The notes under the pieces are model-generated. The model was not told where the DNA came from and ran no database searches. It saw only the letters and a program-made list of their open reading frames with translations. Below, piece after piece: positions 19,439 to 29,600 of a DNA stretch of 64,000 nt. This DNA is from Kordia sp. SMS9 (lineage in GTDB: Bacteria > Bacteroidota > Bacteroidia > Flavobacteriales > Flavobacteriaceae): contig NZ_CP031153.1 of assembly GCF_003352465.1 (NCBI RefSeq), positions 1,912,465 to 1,976,464 of the forward strand. Reading direction: 5' to 3'. Position numbers and translations under genes: made by a program. The first letter of the stretch is position 1. Every line of letters begins with the position of its first letter.

Positions 19439-20329
19439 TTACTTGTTAGTTTCTAGTTCCTTATTAATGGTGTCAATCTCTTTTTGAATTTCGATAACAT
19501 ACAACATCAATTCTTCAATCTTTTCCTGTTGTCTCTTGGTCATATCACCCAATTCAATTCCCTCTATTGCTACCACTTCCGTAGATGGGATATTTGGCAA
19601 GTGTCCGTTTTTTTCAATAAAGCTTGCTACTTGCGTAAGTGGCATCAACTCGTAGTCTTTCTCAAAAACATAATCTGCCCAAGAAGGCTGAACGTGAATT
19701 TCTTCAGTCAAAATTCCACCTTTTACATACAAACTGTACGCAGAGAGATCTATGGTTCCTATTTGATCAATTAAATTATTGGTGTTAATTCCGATCTTTT
19801 TAGTAGCAAAATTTCCATAAATCAAAGGCTTGCTTGTGCTGCTATTGTCAATGTACAATTTATCGCTGCCTGTTTCATTCGCGCCAGCGGAATACCCAAT
19901 AAAAACATTTCTAGCGCCGTCATTGTTAGCGCCTGCACCATCACCAATCATGACATTTTGCGATTGTTTGTTAGCATATCCAGCAGCAAATCCTGCAAAA
20001 AGATTATCACTTCCAGAAATATTTCGAAATCCTGCGGTAGCACCCAAAAAGCTATTTCTAGAGCCACTTTGTAAATAATACGCAGAATACGCACCGGCGG
20101 AAACATTAAAATCTCCAAAAGCCGAGCGTGCTACTCTAGAACCAATGTAAGTATTGTCGTTTCCTGGCGTTCCTTGAAAGCTTCCTGCGAAATACCCAAA
20201 ATTAGAATTTCGATCTCCGTTTTGTCCGGCGCCTTGTCCGTAAAAAGTGGTGTCGTTTTGTGCAATTAAAAAGGCGGCAGAAAGTAAATACAAGCCACAG
20301 CCAATTGCGAATAAGGATGTTTTTTTCAT
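19439..20329 (-). CDS. Glycine-rich repeat surface protein with C-terminal coiled coil (paralog A)
   Basis: First gene of the minus-strand operon, 296 residues. Signal peptide about 1-23 (ending IAQ), then glycine-rich repeats (about 30-150; units such as NSNFGYFAG, NTYIGS, NVFIGYSAG), the linker DKLYIDN, and the shared C-terminal module (YVKGGILTEEI, WADYVF, SFIEKNGHLPNIPS, QQEKIEELMLYV). The T9SS-sorted gene begins 4 bp after its stop. Of the three paralogs it is closest in plan to paralog C. Proposed role, by inference only, is a fibrous or trimeric surface protein. Confidence 0.68.
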   Translation of the reverse strand: MKKTSLFAIGCGLYLLSAAFLIAQNDTTFYGQGAGQNGDRNSNFGYFAGSFQGTPGNDNTYIGSRVARSAFGDFNVSAGAYSAYYLQSGSRNSFLGATAGFRNISGSDNLFAGFAAGYANKQSQNVMIGDGAGANNDGARNVFIGYSAGANETGSDKLYIDNSSTSKPLIYGNFATKKIGINTNNLIDQIGTIDLSAYSLYVKGGILTEEIHVQPSWADYVFEKDYELMPLTQVASFIEKNGHLPNIPSTEVVAIEGIELGDMTKRQQEKIEELMLYVIEIQKEIDTINKELETNK

Positions 20330-20687
20330 AAATTAAAGTTTAAATTAATAGGTATACGATCTGAAAAAATCGTTTTGAAGAGTATTTTTGGTAATTTTTG
20401 TAAAAACCACAGAGGCTTTTGTCGGTACGTTTCGGTCATAATGTCATTGTATTTTTAAATTTGTAATAGCTCAAAGTTGTTGATAAATAGGGTGATAACA
20501 AACAAAAGCTATTGATGGTTTATGAAAACACAACAAGTTGTCCTACAAACACACAGATTTTTAAAAAGTGATACATAAAATAGAATGGAAAAGAAGCAGG
20601 ATTAAATTTTTTCCTTTAGGTTCAGACTTTTAAATTTGCAAATTCATATTGCCAGCAGCAGTATTATTGGCGATAAAAAAAATTACA
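20330..20687. promoter_or_regulatory. 358-bp divergent intergenic region
   Basis: Region between the minus-strand repeat-protein operon and the malic enzyme gene. It contains two plus-strand TAAATTTG sequences (20456-20463 and 20631-20638) that match TAnnTTTG; the second is well placed for the malic enzyme ATG at 20688. On the minus strand an ACGAT/ATCGT stem (about 20357-20373) lies in the probable leader of paralog A. I see no ORF or RNA gene in it. Confidence 0.4.
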
Positions 20688-22991
20688 ATGAGCAAAAGCA
20701 ACAAAGAACGCAAAAGGAGAGAAGCATTAATCTATCATGCCAAACCGCGACCAGGAAAAATTAAAGTAGTTCCTACCAAAAGATATTCTACCCAACGCGA
20801 TTTGTCTTTAGCGTATTCGCCAGGAGTTGCAGAACCTTGTTTGGAAATTAAAAAAGACAAAAAAAATGTCTACAAATACACGACCAAAGGAAATTTGGTA
20901 GCTGTTATTTCTAATGGAACGGCTGTGTTAGGTTTGGGTGATATTGGTCCGGAAGCTTCCAAACCTGTGATGGAAGGAAAAGGCTTGCTCTTTAAAATCT
21001 TTGCAGATATTGATGTGTTTGATATAGAGGTTGATACCAAAGACGTAGATCAATTCATTGAAACGGTCAAAAACATTGCACCCACATTTGGCGGTATCAA
21101 TTTAGAAGATATCAAAGCGCCAGAAGCTTTTGAAATTGAACGTAGATTGATTGAAGAATTGGACATTCCCGTAATGCATGACGATCAACACGGAACGGCA
21201 ATCATCTCATCTGCTGCATTGATCAATGCGTTAGAATTGGCAGAAAAAAACATAGAAGAAGTGCGTATTGTAGTTTCGGGCGCAGGTTCGGCAGCGATAT
21301 CGTGTATGAATTTATATGTGGCGCTTGGCGCGAAATTGGAAAACATCGCCATGTTTGATGTAGACGGTTTATTGCATAAAGGGCGAACCGATTTATCACC
21401 GATGCAAGCGCATTTTAGAACGGACAAACATTACGATTCACTCGCAGATGCGCTAAAAGGTGCAGATGTATTTTTAGGGCTTTCTGTGGGAAATATTGTG
21501 TCGCAAGACATGTTGCGTTCTATGGCGCACGATCCAATTGTATTTGCCATGGCAAATCCGACACCTGAAATTTCCTATGAAGAAGCTATAGTTTCTCGTA
21601 AAGATATTATCATGGCAACAGGTCGATCGGATCATCCAAATCAAGTAAACAATGTACTTGGGTTTCCATTTATATTTCGTGGAGCGTTAGACGTTCGCGC
21701 TACAAAAATTAACGAAGCTATGAAAATGGCAGCGGTAAAAGCATTGGCGGAATTGGCAAAAGAACCCGTTCCTGAACAAGTAAATATCGCGTATGCGGAA
21801 ACAAAATTAACGTTCGGAAAAGAATACATCATCCCAAAACCGTTTGATCCACGACTCATTGCAAAAATTCCACCAGCGATAGCCAAAGCAGCCATGGATT
21901 CAGGAGTTGCCACAGAACCAATTGAAGATTGGGCGCGTTATGAAGATGAGCTATTACACCGATTGGATGCAGACAATAAAATCATCCGATTATTGCACAA
22001 AAGAGCGCGTAGTAACAAAAAACGCATTGTATTTGCAGAAGCGGATCATTTAGACGTCCTCAAAGCAGCACAATATGTATATGACGAACGTATTGCGATT
22101 CCGATACTTCTAGGAAATGAAAAGCGCATTCACGAACTCAGAGACGAATTGGAATTTGATGGTGATGTCGAAATCATTGATCCAAAAAGTGATGAACAAA
22201 GAGCGCGACGACACAAATTTGCGGAAATCTATTGGGAAACTAGAAAGCGCAAAGGTGTCACTAAGATTGATGCAAAAAAGATGATGCGCGAGCGTAACTA
22301 TTTTGCGGCGATGTTGGTCAACGATGGTTATGCTGACGGATTGATCTCAGGATATTCTAGAAGTTATCCAACAGTCGTAAAACCAATGTTAGAGTTGATT
22401 GGAACGGCAAAAGGAGTACGTAAAGCCGCGACGACGAACTTAATGATTACCGAACGTGGACCGATATTTTTATCAGACACTTCCATCAATATTGATCCAT
22501 CTGCGCGCGATTTGGCAAAAATTGTACAAATGACGGCAATGACTGTGAAAATGTTCGGTCTAGAACCAAACATTGCCATGTTATCATATTCAAACTTTGG
22601 TTCTTCAGAACATGAAGATGCCAAAAAAGTAGGGGAAGCTGTAGATTATTTACATAGATATTATCCAAATATTAACGTGGATGGCGCTGTACAATCAGAT
22701 TTTGCTTTAAATCGCGAAATGCTTTCAGAGAAATTTCCGTTCTCTAAATTAGCTGGAAAAGAAGTCAATACACTGGTTTTTCCAAATTTAGATTCGGCAA
22801 ACATCACGTATAAATTGATGAAAGAATTGAACAAAGCGGATTCCATTGGTCCTATTATGTTGGGAATGAAAAAGCCTGTTCACATTTTACAGTTGGGTGC
22901 TAGTGTTGATGAAATCATAAATATGGCAGCAGTAGCAGCAGTTGATGCACAAGAAAAAGAAAAGTGGCAACAGCGAAAAGAAGAAGAATAA
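20688..22991 (+). CDS. maeB: NADP-dependent malic enzyme (MaeB type, PTA-like domain fusion)
   Basis: Oxidative decarboxylation of malate to pyruvate, giving NADPH. The 767-residue protein joins a malic enzyme part (about 1-420: YSPGVAEPCLEI, the catalytic stretch IPVMHDDQHGTAI, and dinucleotide-binding VVSGAGSAAISC) to a phosphotransacetylase-like domain (about 430-767: RIVFAEADHLDVLKAA, NLDSANITYKLMKEL), which in this family is regulatory and senses acetyl-CoA. I chose ATG 20688 (MSKSNKERKRREA) over the in-frame TTG at 20649, because the earlier one would begin at the expected transcription start and adds 13 residues not typical of the family. Confidence 0.93.
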   Translation: MSKSNKERKRREALIYHAKPRPGKIKVVPTKRYSTQRDLSLAYSPGVAEPCLEIKKDKKNVYKYTTKGNLVAVISNGTAVLGLGDIGPEASKPVMEGKGLLFKIFADIDVFDIEVDTKDVDQFIETVKNIAPTFGGINLEDIKAPEAFEIERRLIEELDIPVMHDDQHGTAIISSAALINALELAEKNIEEVRIVVSGAGSAAISCMNLYVALGAKLENIAMFDVDGLLHKGRTDLSPMQAHFRTDKHYDSLADALKGADVFLGLSVGNIVSQDMLRSMAHDPIVFAMANPTPEISYEEAIVSRKDIIMATGRSDHPNQVNNVLGFPFIFRGALDVRATKINEAMKMAAVKALAELAKEPVPEQVNIAYAETKLTFGKEYIIPKPFDPRLIAKIPPAIAKAAMDSGVATEPIEDWARYEDELLHRLDADNKIIRLLHKRARSNKKRIVFAEADHLDVLKAAQYVYDERIAIPILLGNEKRIHELRDELEFDGDVEIIDPKSDEQRARRHKFAEIYWETRKRKGVTKIDAKKMMRERNYFAAMLVNDGYADGLISGYSRSYPTVVKPMLELIGTAKGVRKAATTNLMITERGPIFLSDTSINIDPSARDLAKIVQMTAMTVKMFGLEPNIAMLSYSNFGSSEHEDAKKVGEAVDYLHRYYPNINVDGAVQSDFALNREMLSEKFPFSKLAGKEVNTLVFPNLDSANITYKLMKELNKADSIGPIMLGMKKPVHILQLGASVDEIINMAAVAAVDAQEKEKWQQRKEEE

Positions 22992-23068
22992 ATCGCTGTA
23001 AATTACAATAGTATAGCTTGTTAGTATATTAAAGGTGCAAAACGTTAAATAAATGTGAATAAATTTAT

Positions 23069-23076
23069 TACATTTG
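23069..23076 (+). promoter_or_regulatory. Candidate -7 element of ruvA
   Basis: TACATTTG matches TAnnTTTG 27 bp before the ruvA ATG. No clear -33 TTG is visible at the expected distance. Confidence 0.4.
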
Positions 23077-23102
23077 GGACTTTAACTAGCAGCAACTTAT
23101 AA

Positions 23103-23684
23103 ATGATTACTCACATACAGGGGAAGCTCGTAGAGAAAAATCCAACAGATGTAGTGATAGAATGCAGTGGAGTCGGATACTTTATCAATATTTCTCTTAC
23201 TACGTATGCACAAATCCCTAATCAAGAACATGTAAAACTATTTACGCATCTTCACGTACGAGAAGATGCACAAACGCTTTATGGTTTTTTTCAAAAATCA
23301 GAACGCGCTGTTTTTCGTTTGTTGATTTCTGTTTCTGGCATAGGAACGAGTACGGCGCGCACTATGCTTTCTTCCTTAACCTCTGAACAAATATGTCAAG
23401 CAATTGGAGGTGGCGATGTGGCAACCATTCAAAGTGTAAAAGGAATTGGAGCTAAAACTGCACAACGTGTAATCATCGAATTAAAGGATAAAATCTTAAA
23501 ATTATACGATCTTGAAGAAGTTTCGATGTCTCAAAGCAATACAAACAAAGAAGAAACGTTATCTGCTTTGGAAGTATTAGGTTACACCCGAAAACAGTCT
23601 GAAAAAGTACTCGATAAAATAATTAAAGAAATGCCCAACGGAAGCGTAGAAGAGATGATCAAGATGGCATTAAAAAACTTATAA
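23103..23684 (+). CDS. ruvA: Holliday junction DNA helicase subunit RuvA
   Basis: Tetrameric junction-binding protein that loads RuvB. The 193-residue protein has the N-terminal OB-fold (MITHIQGKLVEKNPTDVVIE), tandem helix-hairpin-helix motifs (LISVSGIGTSTARTMLS and SVKGIGAKTAQRVIIELKDK) and the small C-terminal RuvB-contact domain (ALEVLGYTRKQSEKVL). Length is normal. It is followed after 5 bp by sprA, a conserved order in Flavobacteriaceae, although the two functions are unrelated. Confidence 0.95.
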   Translation: MITHIQGKLVEKNPTDVVIECSGVGYFINISLTTYAQIPNQEHVKLFTHLHVREDAQTLYGFFQKSERAVFRLLISVSGIGTSTARTMLSSLTSEQICQAIGGGDVATIQSVKGIGAKTAQRVIIELKDKILKLYDLEEVSMSQSNTNKEETLSALEVLGYTRKQSEKVLDKIIKEMPNGSVEEMIKMALKNL

Positions 23685-23689
23685 TTACT

Positions 23690-26600
23690 TTGAAAAACAT
23701 TACCAACCTAATAACAAATTACACCAAAGGTACGCTTGTCGTATTCATTTTGTTATTTAGCACCTTACTCACGGCTCAAACACCGACACAGCCACAAGAT
23801 TCGACACAGACGGGTTTTGCGATTGGGAAAATTCAATTAAAACAACCTTCGAGCATTGTCTCAAAATACACCTATGATCCAAAAATAGATCGCTACATCT
23901 ATACAGAAACGGTAAGTAACTATGACATACGCTATCCATTAATTTTAACACCAAAACAATACCGCGAATTGCTTTTAAAAGAAAGCATGAAAGGCTATTT
24001 TAAAGAAAAAATTGATGCCATTTCTGGAAAAAAAGACGGTTCGGAAGATGCGCAAAAAAACTTATTGCCCATATGGGAAATCAACTCCAATTTCTTTGAA
24101 ACTATTTTTGGAGGCACCACAATTGAAGTAATTCCACAAGGTTCGGTGGCAATCGACTTGGGTGTGCGTTTTCAAAAAAATGACAATCCTGCGTTATCAC
24201 CTAGAAACCGAAGCAATTTAAGTTTCGATTTTGATCAACGAATCAGTTTGAGTTTATTAGGTAAAGTTGGAGAACGATTGCAAATCAATGCCAATTACGA
24301 TACCGAATCAACGTTTGACTTCCAAAATCAGATCAAATTAGAATACACGCCAACAGAAGATGATATCTTACAAAAAATTGAAGTTGGTAATGTGAGCATG
24401 CCGCTCAACAGTTCGTTAATTACTGGAGCACAAAGTTTGTTTGGGGTAAAAACGGAATTGCAATTTGGAAAAACGCGTATCACAGGAGTTTTCTCTGAAC
24501 AACGTTCACAAACAAGCTCCATTACAGCTCAAGGTGGCGGAACGATCGAAGAATTTGAACTTTTTGCGTTAGACTATGATGAAGATCGTCACTTCTTCTT
24601 ATCACAATATTTTAGAGATAACTACGACGCTGCTTTGCAAGCCTATCCATTTGTAAATACGCCTGTAGAAATTACACGTGTGGAAGTTTGGGTAACCAAC
24701 CGATCTGCACAAACTCAGAATGTACGTAACATTGTAGGGCTACAAGATTTAGGAGAAGCGGATCCCACAAAAACAAAAATCAATGACGGAACGGTACCAG
24801 CAGGATTCTTCAATTCAGCCAACCCAAATGCACTTCCTGATAATACCAACAACGATTACAACCCATTAGCCATTGGTTCAGGTTCTGTATTGAACGATCA
24901 AATTAGAGATATAGCCACTATTCAACAAGGTTTTGGAGTACTTTCAACAAGTGCACAACAAGGATTTGACTATGTGTTTTTAGAAAATGCACGAAAGTTA
25001 AATGAGAACGAATACAAAATTCATACGAAATTAGGATACGTTTCCTTAAATCAACGTTTAAGTAATGACGAAGTATTAGCCGTTGCTTTTCAATATACTG
25101 CAAATGGTCAAGTGTTTCAAGTTGGAGAATTTGCCAATGGTGGAATCGATGCAACTCAAGTAACAAATACCGATGCCAATGGTGTGGCTACAGACATTCA
25201 AAATCAGAACTTAGTTTTAAAACTCTTAAAAAGTGCCATTACCGAAGTAGATGATCCTATTTGGGATTTGATGATGAAAAATATCTATTCTACGGATGCG
25301 TATCAATTAAGTCCAGACGATTTTCGCTTAAACATTTTATATACAGATCCTTCGCCAGTAAACTATATTACAGCGGCAGATGGCGGACCAGCCTTGCCAG
25401 CAGATGTAGCAGATGAAATTTTACTGAAAATCTTCAATTTAGACCGATTGGATATTTATGAAAATCCGCAAGCTGGTGGAGATGGTTTCTTTGATTATAT
25501 TCCTGGAATTACAGTCGATCAAGAATTTGGTCGTATCATCTTTACAACCGTAGAACCTTTTGGGGAATACTTGTTTGAGCAATTGCGAAATTCACCTACG
25601 GAAGATTATGATATGCCTACTGGATATAACGGCAACCAGTCGTTATATGTATATAGAGCGATGTATGAAGAAACCAAAGCAGGTGCGTTAGACGATGCAG
25701 AGTTGAATAAATTCCAATTAAAAGGACGTTACAAATCGCAAGGTGGCGATGGAATTCCACTGGGAGCATTCAATGTGCCAAGAGGTTCTGTAGTTGTGAC
25801 GGCTGGTGGACGTGTATTACAAGAAGGAATTGACTATACAGTAAACTATCAAGCTGGACGTGTTCAAATTTTGGACGAAGCATTAAAAGCATCAAACACA
25901 CCTATTAATGTTTCCGTAGAAAACAACGCCTTATTCGGTCAGCAAAACAAGCGATTTACAGGAATTAACGTAGAGCATCAATTCAATGAAAATTTCTTAA
26001 TTGGAGCCACTTATTTAAACTTGAATGAGCGACCAATCACGCAAAAAGCAAACTACGGTCAGGAACCAGTAAACAACTCTATTTTTGGATTCAATGGTAA
26101 TTATTCTACGGAAGTGCCATTTTTAACACGCTTAGTAAACAAGTTGCCAAATATAGATACGGATGTTCCTTCCAATGTATCGGTTCGAGGAGAATTTGCA
26201 TACTTATTGCCTGGAAGTCCAAAAAATGCAGACTTTGAAGGCGAGGCAACCGCGTATGTAGACGATTTTGAAGGCGCACAAGCATTAATTGATATCAAAT
26301 CACCTTTAGGTTGGTTTTTAGCAAGTACGCCAGGAACACCAGGAAATACGTTGGGAGACAACTTGGGTGGAGAATTTGGAAATGACCAATTAGAATACGG
26401 ATATAACAGAGCAAAATTAGCTTGGTACAGTATTGATCCAATATTTTATGGAAACCAAGCACCAGGCGAAATTAATGACAACGATGTTTCCAGAAGTGAA
26501 ACGCGTAGAATATTTGTAGAAGAAATATTTCCACAAACGGACATTGCACGTGGGCAAACAACGGTTCAAAATACTTTAGATTTAGCGTATTATCCAAGTG

Positions 26601-29600
26601 AGCGTGGACCTTACAACAACAATCCTGGATTTGCAGGACAAGGGGAGCAAAATAATTGGGCAGGAATTATGCGCCCAGTCACCACGACAAACTTCGAGCA
26701 AGCTAATGTTGAATATATTCAGTTTTGGCTCTTAGATCCTTATTTTTCTGATCAGAATACAACGAGTGCTGGTGGAGAATTGGTTTTGAATATTGGTAAT
26801 ATTTCGGAAGATATCTTAAAAGACGGACGTAAGCAATACGAAAATGGATTGCCAGAAGCTGATGCGCTTTCAGAATTGGTGACGGAAACAGCCTGGGCTA
26901 AAGTACCACAAACACAATCATTAGTATATGCTTTTGATTCAGATGATGCCAACCGACAAGTACAGGATATCGGATTGGATGGTTTGAATGATGCGGAAGA
27001 AGCTTTAAAATACTCAAACTACGCAGCAGAACAAGATCCTGCAGCAGATAACTATCAATATTTTTTAAACGCGAGTGGAGATATTTTACAGCGTTATAAA
27101 AACTTCAATGGAACACAAGGAAATTCGCCAATTGAAGTAACAGACACCAATAGAGGTTCTACAACAGTGCCAGATGTGGAAGATATCAATCGAGATCAAA
27201 CGATGAATACGATTGATAATTATTTCCAGTTTAGAATTCCTATCAATCCAAATATTGGAACCGCAACAACTTATATTACAGACGAACGTTTGGTAACGAC
27301 CGATTTGCCAAATCAACAGCAAATCAGTTCACGTTGGATTCAGTTTAAAATTCCGATTACAGATTTTTACAAACAAGATGTAGACGATCGTATTTCTTTA
27401 GATAATTTAAGAGCTATTCGTTTTATCCGTATGTACATGACAGGATTTACAGAACCTACAGTATTGCGTTTTGGGACACTTGATTTGATTCGTGGTGATT
27501 GGCGTCGTTATAATTTATCATTACAAGAAAATAATGACGATCCGCTAGATGACGGAACACAATTTGATGTAAATATTGTAAATATTGAAGAAAATGCTAA
27601 CAAATTGCCTATCGGATATGTAATTCCTCCAGGCGTTGTGCGTGAACAATTAAACAATAACAACACGGTTATTCGTCAAAATGAACAATCACTTGGAATG
27701 GTCTTGTGCGATTTGGAAGCAGGAGATTCTCGTGGTGTATTTAAAAATATTGACATTGATTTACGACAATACAAAAACTTAAAAATGTTTGTCCATGCAG
27801 AATCTTTATTTGGGCAAACACAACAATTAGCCGATCAACAAGCAGTGGCGTTCTTACGATTTGGGAATGACTTTACGCAAAACTATTACCAAGTAGAAAT
27901 TCCGTTAAACGTAACCTTGCCAAATGAATCCTTGCCAGAAGATGTATGGAGAAATGATTTTGACATTCCTTTAGCACTTTTAACACGAATAAAAGCGGCA
28001 AACTTTAACAATACAACAGGGACTTCCGAAGTTGCGTATTATAACGAAAATGCAGAAGAAATTGTCAATCAATTTGCTCCGTACGGAACAGATGAACGCA
28101 TGCGTATTGCCATTATTGGGAATCCGACTATTGGACGTGTACGTTCATTAATGGTAGGGATAAAAAACTCAACTGCAACAAGTTTAGATGCAACAGGTGC
28201 TCCTGAAAATGGAATGCCTATTTGTGGTGAATTCTGGTTCAACGAATTGCGTTTGGCAGAATTGGAAAACCGCGGCGGTTGGGCAGCAGTTGGTTCGTTA
28301 GATGCCAATTTAGCCGATTTTGCTACCATTTCTGCAACGGGAAGAATTAGCACTGTTGGATTTGGAAATATTGAACAATCACCAAACGATCGAAGTCGAG
28401 AAGATGTCAAGCAATATGATATTGTGACCAATGTAAGTTTGGGACAACTATTACCCAAAAAATGGGGAATTAAAATTCCATTCAATTATAGTATTGGAGA
28501 AGAAATTATTACGCCCGAATTTGATCCGTTCTATCAGGATATTCGTTTAGAAGATCGATTGGATTTGGCTGAAACCGAAGCGGAACGAAATAGAATCGAA
28601 GAAGAAGCTATCAGTTATACCAAACGAAAAAGTATCAACTTTATTGGGGTTCGTAAAGAGCGCGGCGCTGAACAAAAAGCACGTTTCTACGATGTGGAAA
28701 ACCTAACATTATCCTATTCGTATAACGAAACTGAACATCATGATTATGAAATTAAATCCTTGCGCGATCAAAATGTACGTGCAGGATTGGATTATAACTT
28801 TAACTTTCAACCAAAATCTATTGAACCTTTCAAGAAAAATGATTCACTATTTACAGGAAGGTATTGGAAATGGCTGAAAGACTTCAACTTTAATCCATTG
28901 CCAACAAGTATTTCGGTAAACTCAAACATTACGAGAAGTTTCAATGATCAAATCTATCGAGATCCATTATTGCCAGATGCAAGTATTGATAACTTACCGC
29001 GATTGCAACAGCGTAATTTCTTGTTTGATTGGTCCTATGCGATTAATTATAATTTGACAAACTCACTGCGTTTTAACTTTACCGCAGCCAACAATAATAT
29101 TGTCAATAATTTCTTTGATGAAGATGGGGACATTGATCAGAATTTAGGAATTTGGGACGGATTCTGGGATATTGGTGAACCGAATACGCATACACAATCT
29201 TTACAATTAACCTACGATTTACCACTGAACAAAATTCCGACCTTGAGCTTCTTAACAGCCGCTTACAGTTATACGGGAGACTTTAACTGGCAACGTGGAT
29301 CGGATGTTTTACAGGAAGTTGCGGGCGAACGTTTGAATACGATTCAAAATGCCAATACACATAACTTAAATGCTACGTTAGACATGACGAAGTTCTACAA
29401 ATATTTAGGTTTTGTGAAAAAGGGTAAAAACCGTAAAACCAATCAGAAAGTCAGAAATGCGCGTCAACCTGGAGTTCCAGATGCAAATGCGCAACAAAAT
29501 CCTAATAACAAGCCTAAAAAATCGAGTATTGGTACCAAAATATTCAATACGTTAGTGGATGTGGTGGGAAGCGTAAAGCGCGTAAATATCAGTTACTCTG

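Noticed and set aside
20478..20486. DnaA-box-like TTATCAACA (minus strand) as a hint of an origin
   Set aside because: A single site one base off consensus, with no cluster, no dnaA/dnaN and no AT-rich unwinding pattern beyond the background.
20649..20687. Earlier in-frame TTG start for the malic enzyme
   Set aside because: It would sit about 10 bases from the -7 element TAAATTTG and adds 13 residues not typical of the family; ATG 20688 fits better.
28069..28485. Antisense open frame of 138 codons within sprA
   Set aside because: Shadow of the sprA frame; no motif or signal peptide of its own.
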